A DNA stretch of 64,000 bases, taken from positions 1-64,000 of the forward strand of contig NZ_JAKSYL010000294.1 in the NCBI RefSeq assembly GCF_022829515.1, in the 5' to 3' direction. Shown piece after piece: positions 25,072 to 34,256 of this stretch (position 1 is the stretch's first letter; every line of letters begins with the position of its first letter). A model generated the notes under the pieces. The model was not told where the DNA came from and made no database searches. It was given only the letters and a program-made list of their open reading frames with translations. A program made the position numbers and the translations under genes. This DNA is from Methylobacterium sp. J-048 (GTDB lineage: Bacteria > Pseudomonadota > Alphaproteobacteria > Rhizobiales > Beijerinckiaceae).

Positions 25072-26307
25072 ATGCCCCGTCTGGTGATGAAATTCGGCGG
25101 CACCTCCGTCGCCAATGTCGAGCGCATCCGCAACGTGGCGCGCCACGTCGCCCGCGAGGTCGCGGCCGGCTACGAGGTCGCCGTGATCGTGTCGGCCATG
25201 TCCGGCAAGACCAACGAGCTGGTCGATTGGGTCAAGGACGCCAACCCACTCTACGACCCGCGCGAGTACGACGCGGTCGTCGCCTCGGGCGAGCTGGTGA
25301 CCGCGGGCCTCCTGGCGGTCGCCCTGCAGAAGGACGGGATCAAGGCCCGCTCCTGGCAGGGCTGGCAGATCCCCGTGGTCACCTCGGACGCGCACGGCTC
25401 GGCCCGCATCGCCGAGATCAACCCGAAGAACCTCGAAGCGGGCTTCGCCAAGGGCGAGGTCGCGGTGATCGCCGGCTTCCAGGGCATCCATGCCGAGACC
25501 GGCCGGGTGACCACCCTCGGGCGCGGCGGCTCGGACACCTCGGCGGTGGCCGTGGCGGCCGCGATCCAGGCCGAGCGCTGCGACATCTACACGGACGTGG
25601 ACGGGGTCTACACCACCGATCCGCGCATCGTGCCGAAGGCCCGACGCATGGAGCGCGTGACCTTCGAGGAAATGCTGGAGATGGCGTCGCTCGGCGCCAA
25701 GGTGCTGCAGGTCCGCTCGGTGGAACTCGCCATGGTCCACCGGGTGCCGACCACGGTCCGGTCCTCCTTCGATCCGCCGGACGCCGCGCGTCCTGGCACC
25801 CTCATCTGCGACGAGGACGACATCGTGGAACAGCAGATCATCACCGGGATCGCGTTCTCCCGGGACGAGGCGCAGATCACCCTGCGCCGGGTCAAGGACA
25901 GCCCCGGCGTGGCCGCCGCCATCTTCGGGCCGCTGGCGGACGCGAACATCAACGTCGACATGATCATCCAGACCGTGTCGGGCGACCAGTCCACCACCGA
26001 CATGACCTTCACGGTGCCGGCGGCCGAGTACGAGCGCACCCGCGCGATCCTCGACCAGGCCAGCCCGCAGATCGGCTATGCGCAGATCGAGGGGGCCACC
26101 GACGTGGTCAAGGTCTCGGCGATCGGCGTCGGGATGCGCAGCCACGCGGGTGTCGCCGCCAAGGCGTTCCGGGCTCTGGCCGAGAAGGGCATCAACATCC
26201 GCGCGATCACCACCTCGGAGATCAAGTTCTCCGTGCTGATCGACGCGGCTTATACGGAGCTTGCCGTGCGCACGCTTCACTCGCTATACGGCCTGGATCA
26301 GGCCTGA
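25072..26307 (+). CDS. lysC: Aspartate kinase
   Basis: A 411-residue aspartokinase catalysing the first step of the aspartate pathway to lysine, threonine and methionine. The N-terminal motif VMKFGGTSVANVERI and the catalytic region TLGRGGSDTSAVAVAAA are clear. Two ACT domains fill the C-terminal part (about residues 265-411; VKDSPGVAAAIFGPLADANI and VKVSAIGVGMRSHAGVAAK), giving feedback control. The start is at 25072 with a purine-rich site ahead; a longer N-terminus from 24856 is not conserved. It is followed by ptsP. Confidence 0.97.
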   Translation: MPRLVMKFGGTSVANVERIRNVARHVAREVAAGYEVAVIVSAMSGKTNELVDWVKDANPLYDPREYDAVVASGELVTAGLLAVALQKDGIKARSWQGWQIPVVTSDAHGSARIAEINPKNLEAGFAKGEVAVIAGFQGIHAETGRVTTLGRGGSDTSAVAVAAAIQAERCDIYTDVDGVYTTDPRIVPKARRMERVTFEEMLEMASLGAKVLQVRSVELAMVHRVPTTVRSSFDPPDAARPGTLICDEDDIVEQQIITGIAFSRDEAQITLRRVKDSPGVAAAIFGPLADANINVDMIIQTVSGDQSTTDMTFTVPAAEYERTRAILDQASPQIGYAQIEGATDVVKVSAIGVGMRSHAGVAAKAFRALAEKGINIRAITTSEIKFSVLIDAAYTELAVRTLHSLYGLDQA

Positions 26308-26610
26308 GCCTGAAAGGGTCCAGTTTAGAGCGCTTGCGGCCCGGACGGCGACCGGTTCGGCGGTCGAGCGCGCTGAAACAAGGGCTTGGCTAAGGGCCTG
26401 GAATCGTGTCCGATCGCAGGGTGATCGGGCGGGGTTCCGGGAGCGGATCGGGTGTCTTGAACTAGAACAGTCACGGGCCTTTCCGCCGATCCCAGAGGTG
26501 CTCTGGGGCATGCGGCACGGTCCATCGGGCGCCGGCCGTTGCGATGGTGGCGCCAAGGTTGCAGGGTGGTCGACGCCAAGGCCACTCGCCGACGTTGGAA
26601 CGACGAACCG
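26308..26610. other. 303-base gap between lysC and ptsP
   Basis: No conserved gene was found. Open frames here do not resemble known proteins. A promoter for ptsP is likely (for example TTGAAC near 26457) but no clear pair of boxes was seen. Confidence 0.4.
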
Positions 26611-28872
26611 ATGCCCGCTGCGCCCGGAGGCCCGCGCCTGCTGCTGCGCCGCCTCCGCGAAGCGATGGCGGAGCCGGTCAGTCCCCAGGCGCGCCTCGAC
26701 CGCATCGTCGTCCTGATCGCCGCCAACGTGGTGGCCGAGGTCTGCTCGGTCTACGTCCTGCGGGACGACAACACCCTCGAATTGTTCGCCACGGAAGGTC
26801 TGAACCGCGAGGCGGTGCACCTGACGCGGATGCACGCCGACGAGGGCCTCGTCGGCCTGATCGCCCGGACTGCCGAGCCGCTGTCCCTGTCGGACGCCCA
26901 GAACCATCCGGCCTTCTCCTACCGGCCGGAGACGGGGGAAGAGGCCTATCACGCCTTCCTGGGCGTGCCGCTGCTGCGGGCCGGCAACACGCTCGGCGTC
27001 CTCACCGTCCAGAACCAGACCTACCGGGTCTATTCCGAGGAGGAGATCGAGGCGCTCCAGACCACCGCGATGGTGCTCTCGGAGATGATCGCCTCCGGCG
27101 AACTGGAGGGCCTGGCCCCCGATGCCGGCACCGCTGCCCGCCGCCCGGTGGTCGTCCGGGGTATCGCGCTGGCCGACGGCATCGGGCTGGGGCACGTCGT
27201 ACTCCACGAGCCCCGCGTCGTGGTGAAGACGCTGATCGCCGAGAATGTCGAGCGCGAGGTCGAGCGGCTCGACGCGGCGATCGAGGAGGTCCGCTCGGCC
27301 ATCGACGCGCTGGTCGAGCGCGGCGACCGGATCGGCACCGCCGAATCGCGTGAGGTGCTGGAGACCGTCCGGATGTTCGCCCACGACAAGGGCTGGCTCC
27401 GACGGATGCGCGAGGCCGTGGCCTCCGGGTTGACCGCCGAGGCGGCAGTGGAGCGGGTGCAGTCGGACAACCGCGCCCGGATGATGCGCCAGTCCGATCC
27501 GTATCTGCGCGAGCGCCTGCACGATCTCGACGACCTCGCCAACCGGCTGCTGCGCACGTTGACCGGGCCGGAGGCGGGCGGCACCGTCGTCCTGCCGGAG
27601 AACGCCATCCTGGTGGCGCGGACCATGGGCCCAGCGGCGCTGCTCGACTACGATTCCTCGACCCTGCGCGGCATCGTCCTGGAGGAGGGCGGTCCGACCA
27701 GCCACGTCGCCATCGTCGCCCGGGCGCTCGGCATCCCGGCGGTGGGCGAGGTCGAGAACGCCTCGGCCCTGTGCGATGCCGGGGACGCGATCATCGTCGA
27801 TGGCGTGGCCGGCGAGATCCATGTCCGGCCGGGTCCCGAGGTCGAGGCGGCCTATGCCGAGATGGTGCGGCTGCGCGCCCGCCGGCAGGAGCAGTACCGG
27901 GCCCTGCGCGACGTCCCGGCCCAGACCCGGGACGGGGTGCGGGTCGGCCTGAACCTCAATGCCGGCCTGCTGGTCGATTTCAGCCACCTGCACGAGACCG
28001 GTGCCGAGGGCGTCGGCCTGTTCCGCACCGAATTGCAGTTCATGGTCGCCCAGCGCATGCCGTCGGCGGCGGAGCAGCAGGAGCTCTACCGCAAGGTGTT
28101 CGCGGCCTCGGCCGGCAAGCCCGTGACGGTCCGGACCCTCGACATCGGCGGCGACAAGATCCTGCCCTACATGGCCAAGCTCGAGGAGGAGAACCCGGCC
28201 CTCGGCTGGCGGGCGATCCGGATCGGCCTCGACCGCCCGGCCTTGCTGCGGATGCAGCTGCGCGCCCTCCTGAAGGCCGCCGACGGCGACCCGCTCAAGA
28301 TCATGTTCCCGATGGTCGCCACCGTGGACGAGTTCGTGCGCGCCCGCGGCATCGTCGAGCGCGAGAAGGCCTATCTGCGCCGCCACGGCTACCAGCTTCC
28401 CACCGAGTGCCGTCTCGGCGCGATGGTCGAGGTGCCCTCGCTGCTGTTCCAGATCGACGAGATCGCCCGGGAGGCGGACTTCCTGTCGGTGGGCTCGAAC
28501 GACCTGATGCAGTTCCTGTTCGCGGTCGATCGGGAGAACCGCCGGGTCGCCGACCGGTTCGATCCGCTCTGCGTCGCGGCGCTGCGGGCGTTCCGCCTGA
28601 TCGCCGAGCGGGCCAACGCCGCCGGCTGCCCGGTGACGGTCTGCGGCGAGATCGGCGGCCGGCCGCTCGACGCGATGGCGCTGATCGGGCTGGGCTACCG
28701 CAGCCTGTCGATGTCGCCGGCCGCGATCGGTCCGGTCAAGGCGATGGTGCTGAGCCTCGATGCCGGCGCCATCACCGAGCTGATCGACGCCGAGATGGCC
28801 CGGATGCATGACGGCGATTCCCTGCGCCCGGCGCTCACCGCCTTCGCACATGCCCACGGCATACCTATCTAA
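26611..28872 (+). CDS. ptsP: Phosphoenolpyruvate-protein phosphotransferase PtsP (EI-Ntr)
   Basis: A 753-residue EI-Ntr, the first enzyme of the nitrogen-type PTS, which passes phosphate from PEP to HPr-like Npr. It has an N-terminal GAF domain (about 1-165, VVAEVCSVYVLRDDNTLELF), the EI N-terminal domain, the phosphorylated histidine H365 in GGPTSHVAIVARALG, and the C-terminal PEP-binding TIM barrel (VRTLDIGGDK, SVGSNDLMQF, TVCGEIGG). The ATG at 26611 gives a family-like start. It follows lysC and precedes prfA, an order conserved in the group. The partner genes (npr, ptsN) are not in this window. Confidence 0.96.
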   Translation: MPAAPGGPRLLLRRLREAMAEPVSPQARLDRIVVLIAANVVAEVCSVYVLRDDNTLELFATEGLNREAVHLTRMHADEGLVGLIARTAEPLSLSDAQNHPAFSYRPETGEEAYHAFLGVPLLRAGNTLGVLTVQNQTYRVYSEEEIEALQTTAMVLSEMIASGELEGLAPDAGTAARRPVVVRGIALADGIGLGHVVLHEPRVVVKTLIAENVEREVERLDAAIEEVRSAIDALVERGDRIGTAESREVLETVRMFAHDKGWLRRMREAVASGLTAEAAVERVQSDNRARMMRQSDPYLRERLHDLDDLANRLLRTLTGPEAGGTVVLPENAILVARTMGPAALLDYDSSTLRGIVLEEGGPTSHVAIVARALGIPAVGEVENASALCDAGDAIIVDGVAGEIHVRPGPEVEAAYAEMVRLRARRQEQYRALRDVPAQTRDGVRVGLNLNAGLLVDFSHLHETGAEGVGLFRTELQFMVAQRMPSAAEQQELYRKVFAASAGKPVTVRTLDIGGDKILPYMAKLEEENPALGWRAIRIGLDRPALLRMQLRALLKAADGDPLKIMFPMVATVDEFVRARGIVEREKAYLRRHGYQLPTECRLGAMVEVPSLLFQIDEIAREADFLSVGSNDLMQFLFAVDRENRRVADRFDPLCVAALRAFRLIAERANAAGCPVTVCGEIGGRPLDAMALIGLGYRSLSMSPAAIGPVKAMVLSLDAGAITELIDAEMARMHDGDSLRPALTAFAHAHGIPI

Positions 28873-29097
28873 CCGGCGAGGCGACCCTTGCCGAAGGTTC
28901 GGCCGGGGTTGTACGGCAAGGCCGCGACGATTTTAGGTCGATGCGCCGTGGCTTCGGCTCTCGAAGCGAAGCCGGGTCGCGGTAGGGGGAGCTTTCTTGA
29001 AGCGTCGGTCAGCCTTCCGATCCCGCGCTCCGACCCCTGAAACGAGACCCCGCCCGGCCCGGAACGCCGCGCGCAAAAACCTGCAGAAACACGGGCA

Positions 29098-30183
29098 ATG
29101 ATCCCCTTTCCCACCGAGCGCCTCGACGCCATCCTGGCGCGGCACGAATTCGTCACCGCGCAGCTCGCCACCGGCGAGGGTGAATCCGAGACCGTGATCC
29201 AGCTCTCCCGCGAGCTGTCCGACCTCGATCCCGTGGTGGACGCGATCCGCGTCTACCGGGCGGCGCTCGCGAATCTCGCGGACCTCGAGGCGATGATCGA
29301 CGAGCCGGGCACCGACTCGGAGATGCGCGCGCTCGCGGCCGACGAGAAGCCGGAGGCCCAGGAGCGGCTCGAGGAGGCCCACCGGGCGCTCCAGCTGATG
29401 CTGCTGCCCAAGGATGCCGCCGACGAGAAGAGCGCGATCCTGGAAGTCCGCGCCGGCACCGGCGGCGACGAGGCGGCCCTGTTCGCCGGCGACCTGTTCC
29501 GGATGTACGCGAAATACGCCGAGTCGAAGGGCTGGCGGGTCGAGGTGATCTCCGAGAGCGAGGGCACGGTCGGCGGCTTCCGCGAGGTCGTGGCCGAGGT
29601 GAAGGGCAAGGGCGTGTTCGCGCGCCTCAAGTTCGAGAGCGGCGCCCATCGGGTGCAGCGGGTGCCGAACACCGAGACGCAGGGGCGCATCCACACCTCG
29701 GCGGCCACCGTGGCGGTGCTGCCGGAGGCCGAGGAGGTCGATATCGTGGTCAACGATGCTGACCTGAAGATCGATACGATGCGCGCCCAGGGCGCCGGCG
29801 GCCAGCACGTCAACAAAACCGAGTCGGCGATCCGCATCACCCACCTGCCCACCGGCATCGTGGTGTTCGTCCAGGAGGAGCGCTCGCAGCATAAGAACCG
29901 CGCCCGCGCCATGTCGCTGCTGCGCGCCCGGCTCTACGATGCCGAGCGGACCGCCAAGGATTCGGCGCGGGCCGCCGACCGGCGGGCGCAGGTCGGGTCC
30001 GGCGACCGCAGCGAGCGGATCCGCACCTACAACTTCCCGCAGGGCCGGGTGACCGACCACCGCATCAACCTGACCCTGTACAAGCTGGAAGAAGTGATGG
30101 CCGGCACGGCACTGGATGAGGTCGTCGATGCCCTGATCACCGAGCACCAGGCCGAGCTCCTGGCCTCGGAGGGTATGGCCTGA
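29098..30183 (+). CDS. prfA: Peptide chain release factor 1
   Basis: A 361-residue RF1 that ends translation at UAA and UAG. The GGQ peptide-release motif is at residues 234-236 (AGGQHVNKTES), and the codon-recognition tripeptide of RF1 type is in VQRVPNTETQGRIHTSA (PxT with Asn in the middle). The start ATG fits the family N-terminus. prmC follows after 8 bases and methylates the GGQ glutamine of this protein, so the pair is functionally linked. Confidence 0.97.
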   Translation: MIPFPTERLDAILARHEFVTAQLATGEGESETVIQLSRELSDLDPVVDAIRVYRAALANLADLEAMIDEPGTDSEMRALAADEKPEAQERLEEAHRALQLMLLPKDAADEKSAILEVRAGTGGDEAALFAGDLFRMYAKYAESKGWRVEVISESEGTVGGFREVVAEVKGKGVFARLKFESGAHRVQRVPNTETQGRIHTSAATVAVLPEAEEVDIVVNDADLKIDTMRAQGAGGQHVNKTESAIRITHLPTGIVVFVQEERSQHKNRARAMSLLRARLYDAERTAKDSARAADRRAQVGSGDRSERIRTYNFPQGRVTDHRINLTLYKLEEVMAGTALDEVVDALITEHQAELLASEGMA

Positions 30184-30191
30184 GCAGCGCC

Positions 30192-31097
30192 GTGACGGCA
30201 GAAACCAGTCAGGGCCTGTCGCGCCGGGCGGCCATGCGCCGGTGCACGACCCTGCTGAGCGCGGGCGGCATCGCGGAGGCCGCGGGCGACGCGCGCTTCC
30301 TGATGCTGGGCCTCCTCGGCTTGGAGACCCGCGACCTCCTGCTCGACGGCGAAAAAATTCTCGGCGCGGACGAAGCGGCCGGCCTCGATGCGGCCCTGAC
30401 GCGGCGGCTGTCGGGCGAGCCGGTGGCCCGCATTCTCGGTGCCTGGGAGTTCTGGGGGTTGCCGTTCCGTCTGGCGCCGGAGACGCTGGTCCCGCGCCCC
30501 GACACGGAAATCCTGGTGGAGGCGGCACTCGCCGCCGTACCGGACCGGGCGGCGCCATTGCGCTGCCTCGACCTCGGCACCGGCTCCGGCTGCATCCTGG
30601 TGGCGCTCCTGAGCGAGCTTCCGCACGCCTTCGGAGTCGGGCTCGACCGCGCGCCGGGCGCCCTGCGCATGGCCCGGCACAACGCGGTGACGAACGCGGT
30701 CGATAGCCGGTCCGCCTTCGTGGCGGGGGATTGGTGCGATCCCCTCGCCGACAGCTTCGACCTCGTGGTCTCGAACCCACCCTACATCGCGGATGGACTG
30801 ATCCAGCACCTCGACCGGGACGTGCGTGCGCATGACCCGCGCGCGGCCCTCGCCGGCGGCCCGGACGGGCTCGCTGCCTACCGGCGGATCCTGGAGGGCG
30901 TACGCACCAATGCCCTGCTCGCACCGGGCGGGACGCTCCTGTTCGAGATCGGCTACGATCAGGCGGCGCCCGTCCGCAGCCTCGCGCACGCCGCCGGCTT
31001 CGCGGATCGCGGCCTAACCCAAGACCTTGCTGGACACGACCGGGTGCTCCGATTCAGTCTTTCGCCCGATCTTTCTTCGGGCCACACGGATGCCTAA
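30192..31097 (+). CDS. prmC: Release factor glutamine N5-methyltransferase PrmC
   Basis: A 301-residue methyltransferase that modifies the GGQ glutamine of release factors. The SAM motif LDLGTGSGCILVALL and the substrate motif NPPY (residues 195-198, VVSNPPYIADG) are present, with ARILGAWEFWGLPF and LVPRPDTEILVE before it. The start is a GTG at 30192, eight bases after prfA; coupling is likely. The C-terminus is a little longer than usual (LSSGHTDA). Confidence 0.95.
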   Translation: MTAETSQGLSRRAAMRRCTTLLSAGGIAEAAGDARFLMLGLLGLETRDLLLDGEKILGADEAAGLDAALTRRLSGEPVARILGAWEFWGLPFRLAPETLVPRPDTEILVEAALAAVPDRAAPLRCLDLGTGSGCILVALLSELPHAFGVGLDRAPGALRMARHNAVTNAVDSRSAFVAGDWCDPLADSFDLVVSNPPYIADGLIQHLDRDVRAHDPRAALAGGPDGLAAYRRILEGVRTNALLAPGGTLLFEIGYDQAAPVRSLAHAAGFADRGLTQDLAGHDRVLRFSLSPDLSSGHTDA

Positions 31098-31493
31098 CTC
31101 GGGACCGACGATCGGTGCGTCGAGAAAATGCTTGTTGCATCTCTTTGGGAACGCTAGAGTCCGCTTGAAGATCGCGAACGGTTCGTTAAGACGGACTCCT
31201 ATAAGGTCGGCGATGATCTCTGGTCGCCGGTTGGTTCGCTGATCCCCCGTACCGTTGGACTGGAGCGCGCGTGCGATTGCGCGGCGGTCCGACAGCACTC
31301 GAACCTGACAATCGACTGGTTTCTGGCGTCTGGCCCGGACGCGCGGTGCGAGGGATGGTCAGGCAGGCGCGCGGACCGCGGAGCGGTCGGACGCGCGGCT
31401 TCACCGGGTGCATTTGGCCGGAGCGCGTCTCAAGATCGACGCCGGACGCCCCGAAGAACTGTCGTTTGCGTGAACGAGGGTCACTGAAGACCG
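31098..31493. other. 396-base gap before the DUF4167 gene
   Basis: No gene was recognised. It probably holds the promoter and a leader of the DUF4167 gene; the best but weak -35/-10 candidate is TTGAAG (31164) with TTAAGA (31185), spacing 15. No terminator for prmC was seen. Confidence 0.35.
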
Positions 31494-32684
31494 ATGAGAC
31501 CAAACCAGAATCGACGGATGCGCGGCCGCAACCGGCCGAAAGGTCCGAACCCGCTGACGCGCTCGTACGAATCCAACGGCCCAGACGTCAAAATCCGCGG
31601 CACCGCGCAGCACATCGCCGACAAGTACGCCCAGCTCGCCCGCGATGCGCAGGCGGCCGGCGACCCCGTGGCGGCGGAGAACTATTTCCAGCACGGTGAA
31701 CACTACTTCCGGATCGTCTCCGGCGCCCAGGAGCAGACCCGACCGGCCAATACCGGCGGATATGCCAGCCGTGCCTACGACGACGACATGGACGAGGGTG
31801 ACGACGAGGGCCAGGGCAACGGCTCGGGACAGAACGGCCACGCCTATAACGGCTACGACGACGGCGATCCCGGCCAGCAGCCTCAGCCCTACGAGATGCG
31901 CCAGGACCTGAACCAGCAGGACGGCCGTCAGCAGCAGGGCCGCGACAGGTTCCAGAACCAGAACCGGGACCAGCGCCGCTTCGACAACAACGGCCGGCAG
32001 GATTACCGGCGCCAGGACCAGCCCCGGCAGGACTACCAGCGGCAGGACTCGTCCCGCCAGGATGGGCAGCGGCAGGATTCCCCGCGCCAGGACTATCAGC
32101 GGCCGGACTACCGGCAGGATCGCCAGGACAACCGTCAGGAAAACCGGCAAGATAGTCGGCAAGACGGCCGTCAGGATGGGCGCCAGGATTACGGCCGCCA
32201 GGATTACCGGCAGGACAGCCGGCAGGATTCCCGCGGCGACCAGAACCGCTACGAGTCCGGGCGTTCCGACAACGCGCGGCCGGAGGCTCGCCAGCAGGAG
32301 CCCCGGCAGCAGGACAGCCGGCAGGAGGTTCGGTCGGACGAGCAGCAGCGCCAGCCGCGTCGGGCCGAGCCCCGGAGTGAGGTGGCCCCCCGCACCGAGA
32401 CGCCGCGGCAGGCCGAGCCTGCGCCTCGTCGCGAGCGCCGTCGTGAGGCGGTCCCAGCCCCGGTCACCGCCGAGGATCCGGCGAGCTTGCCGGCCTTCCT
32501 GATGACGCCGCCCCGCCCCGTGGCCGCGACGACGCCCGTTGAGCAGCCGGCGGCACCGGCGCCCGAGGCCGCCGCCGAGGAGACGCCCGTCAAGCCGCGT
32601 CGCCGTCGCCGGCCGCGCTTCGAGGGCATCGCCCCGGAAGAGGGCGAGGCACGCTCGTCCGCCGAGGACGCGCCGACCGAGTGA
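31494..32684 (+). CDS. DUF4167 protein with long Arg-Gln-Asp-rich disordered region
   Basis: A 396-residue protein. The N-terminal 80 residues are the DUF4167 domain (MRPNQNRRMRGRNR, SNGPDVKIRGTAQHIADKY and AENYFQHGEHYFRIV), found in alphaproteobacteria after prmC. The middle (about 165-250) is a repeat of RQD units with little else, then an Ala/Pro-rich C-terminus ending in acidic residues with a KPRRRRRPRFEG patch. The charge pattern suggests RNA or nucleoprotein binding and phase-separating behaviour, but function is unknown. A strong terminator follows. Confidence 0.85.
   Translation: MRPNQNRRMRGRNRPKGPNPLTRSYESNGPDVKIRGTAQHIADKYAQLARDAQAAGDPVAAENYFQHGEHYFRIVSGAQEQTRPANTGGYASRAYDDDMDEGDDEGQGNGSGQNGHAYNGYDDGDPGQQPQPYEMRQDLNQQDGRQQQGRDRFQNQNRDQRRFDNNGRQDYRRQDQPRQDYQRQDSSRQDGQRQDSPRQDYQRPDYRQDRQDNRQENRQDSRQDGRQDGRQDYGRQDYRQDSRQDSRGDQNRYESGRSDNARPEARQQEPRQQDSRQEVRSDEQQRQPRRAEPRSEVAPRTETPRQAEPAPRRERRREAVPAPVTAEDPASLPAFLMTPPRPVAATTPVEQPAAPAPEAAAEETPVKPRRRRRPRFEGIAPEEGEARSSAEDAPTE
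31995..32234 (+). repeat. In-frame coding repeat of Arg-Gln-Asp units
   Basis: About fifteen RQD or near-RQD triplets spaced by 0-3 residues (Y, Q, S, G, N), built from CGGCAGGAT/CGCCAGGAC type DNA. The unit is irregular in length, so it is a coding low-complexity repeat rather than a strict DNA tandem repeat. Confidence 0.9.
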
Positions 32685-32718
32685 TCGGGCGCGTCACGGT
32701 CCGATGAAAGTGATCAAG

Positions 32719-32748
32719 CCGCCCCGGGAAGCCGGGGCGGTTTTTTTT
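32719..32748 (+). terminator. Rho-independent terminator of the DUF4167 gene
   Basis: A 9-bp stem CCGCCCCGG / CCGGGGCGG with a GAAG loop and a run of eight T. It overlaps by two bases the end of the next, convergent gene, for which it may also serve. Confidence 0.95.
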
Positions 32749-33502
32749 AACGCCGGGCGGCCCGCCAATCCGGATAGGCATGGACCCGATGGATCAGCCG
32801 CCGGCGCCGGTCGATCTCACCGAAGGGGGCGATCTCCCAATCCCAGGCCTCGGCCGGCGGCGGCAGCGCCACGCCGAAGATCAGGTCGAGGCGGTCGGTG
32901 ACCCGGCCGGCCCGGTCCTCCTCGCGCTGCACCGTATCGGTGATCAGGCAGATCCGCCCGGTCCCGGCTGCCAGCCGATCGAGGGCGGCGAGATGGGTCT
33001 CGACGATCTGCGTGCCGAGCCGCAGCGGCGCCTCGCGGCCCTTGGCCTCGTAGGCGTCGATCGGCACGATCGGCAGTTGCGACAGGAGATTGGCCGAGAC
33101 GATCAGGTCGGCATCCGTGCAGATGTCCGGGAGATCGCCACCGGTCAGGCCGGCGCTGATCTCGGCGGTCACGCAGGCGACGTTGCCGTACCGCCGCGCG
33201 GCGAGCCGCGCCGGCCAGGGATGCACGGCATCGACCAGAATCACCCGGTCGAACAGGTTTGCCAGCGCGTCGAGCGGCACGTCGTCGAGGAGGCCGGAGC
33301 CGAGCACCACCACCGAGCCGCGCTTGGCGGTCGCCTCCGCGGCGGCGACGATCGCGCCGCGCGCCCGCGTCAAGTGCGGCGCCCAGGCCGCGCGGCAGCG
33401 GCGGGACCGGGCATGGAGCAAGCCGCTCTGGCGGACATAGCCGCGGCGGCGCAGGCGCAACGGCGCGGGATTGACCAGCGACAGCGCCCACGCGACCAGC
33501 AC
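32747..33502 (-). CDS. Rossmann-fold protein of unknown function (methyltransferase-like)
   Basis: A 251-residue protein with a glycine loop SVVVLGSGLLDDVPLDAL, then DRVILVDAVHPWPARLAA and VSANLLSQLP, the layout of a SAM-binding Rossmann fold, though the classical motifs are incomplete. The N-terminus is hydrophobic/basic (MLVAWALSLVNPAPLRLRRRG). Start is GTG at 33502, nine bases after the rlmE stop. It could be a degenerate or unusual methyltransferase; no substrate is suggested. Confidence 0.7.
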   Translation of the reverse strand: MLVAWALSLVNPAPLRLRRRGYVRQSGLLHARSRRCRAAWAPHLTRARGAIVAAAEATAKRGSVVVLGSGLLDDVPLDALANLFDRVILVDAVHPWPARLAARRYGNVACVTAEISAGLTGGDLPDICTDADLIVSANLLSQLPIVPIDAYEAKGREAPLRLGTQIVETHLAALDRLAAGTGRICLITDTVQREEDRAGRVTDRLDLIFGVALPPPAEAWDWEIAPFGEIDRRRRLIHRVHAYPDWRAARR

Positions 33503-33511
33503 CGCAGGGGC

Positions 33512-34246
33512 TCAGGCCTCGTCAGCCGCCGCCGCCGCGGCGGCCCGGGCTGCGGCACTGCGATAGCCGGTGGCCAGCACGTAGAGTTCGCTCGAATCGG
33601 AGCGGCTCGCCGCGGGCTTCACGTGGCGGACGGCCGTGAAGTCGCGCTTCAGGTCGGCCAGCAGCGCGTTCTCGGTGCCGCCCTGCAGCACCTTGGCCAG
33701 ATAGGCGCCGCCCGGGCCCAGGATCTCGCGGGCGAACTCGGCCGCGGTCTCGGCCAGCCCGATGATCCGCAGGTGGTCGGTCTTCTTGTGGCCGGTGGCG
33801 TTGGCGGCCATGTCGGACAGGACGAGGTCGGCCGGGCCGCCGAGCAGCGTGGTGAGCTGCGTCGGCGCCTCGGGATCGAGGAAGTCCAAGGTGATGAACT
33901 CGACTCCCGCCATGGGCTCGATCTCGAGCAGGTCGATGCCCACGACGCGGCCGGTGGCTCCGACGATCCGCGCGGCCACCTGCGACCAGCCGCCGGGCGC
34001 CGCACCCAGATCGACCACCCGCTGGCCCGGCTTCAGCAGCTTGTAGCGCTCGTCGATCTCGATGAGCTTGTAGGCCGCCCGGGAGCGGTAGCCCTCGCGC
34101 TTGGCCCGAGCCACGTACGGATCGTTGAGCTGACGCTCCAGCCAGCGCTTCTGCGACAGGGTCCGCCCGCGGCCGGTTTTCACCCGCTGTTTCAGTTCGC
34201 CGCGCACGCCCCCGGTGGAGCCCGCGCCGCCGCGCCGGTCGGTCAT
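33512..34246 (-). CDS. rlmE: 23S rRNA (uridine2552-2'-O)-methyltransferase RlmE
   Basis: A 244-residue RlmE/FtsJ that methylates U2552 in the A-loop of 23S rRNA. The SAM motif VVDLGAAPGGWSQVAARI, DLVLSDMAANATGHKKTDH with the catalytic Asp, and the YLAKVLQGG lysine are present; the first catalytic lysine is in RSRAAYKLIEI. It has N- and C-terminal extensions (Arg/Gly-rich, Ala-rich). It lies 10 bases after the ppx/gppA gene on the same strand. Confidence 0.95.
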   Translation of the reverse strand: MTDRRGGAGSTGGVRGELKQRVKTGRGRTLSQKRWLERQLNDPYVARAKREGYRSRAAYKLIEIDERYKLLKPGQRVVDLGAAPGGWSQVAARIVGATGRVVGIDLLEIEPMAGVEFITLDFLDPEAPTQLTTLLGGPADLVLSDMAANATGHKKTDHLRIIGLAETAAEFAREILGPGGAYLAKVLQGGTENALLADLKRDFTAVRHVKPAASRSDSSELYVLATGYRSAAARAAAAAAADEA

Positions 34247-34256
34247 CGCCGGATCC

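Noticed and set aside
31995..32234. Regular short repeats that might look like a CRISPR array
   Set aside because: The repeat is a 9-base coding unit in frame with the DUF4167 gene, with spacers of 0-9 bases; no CRISPR-size repeats or cas genes.
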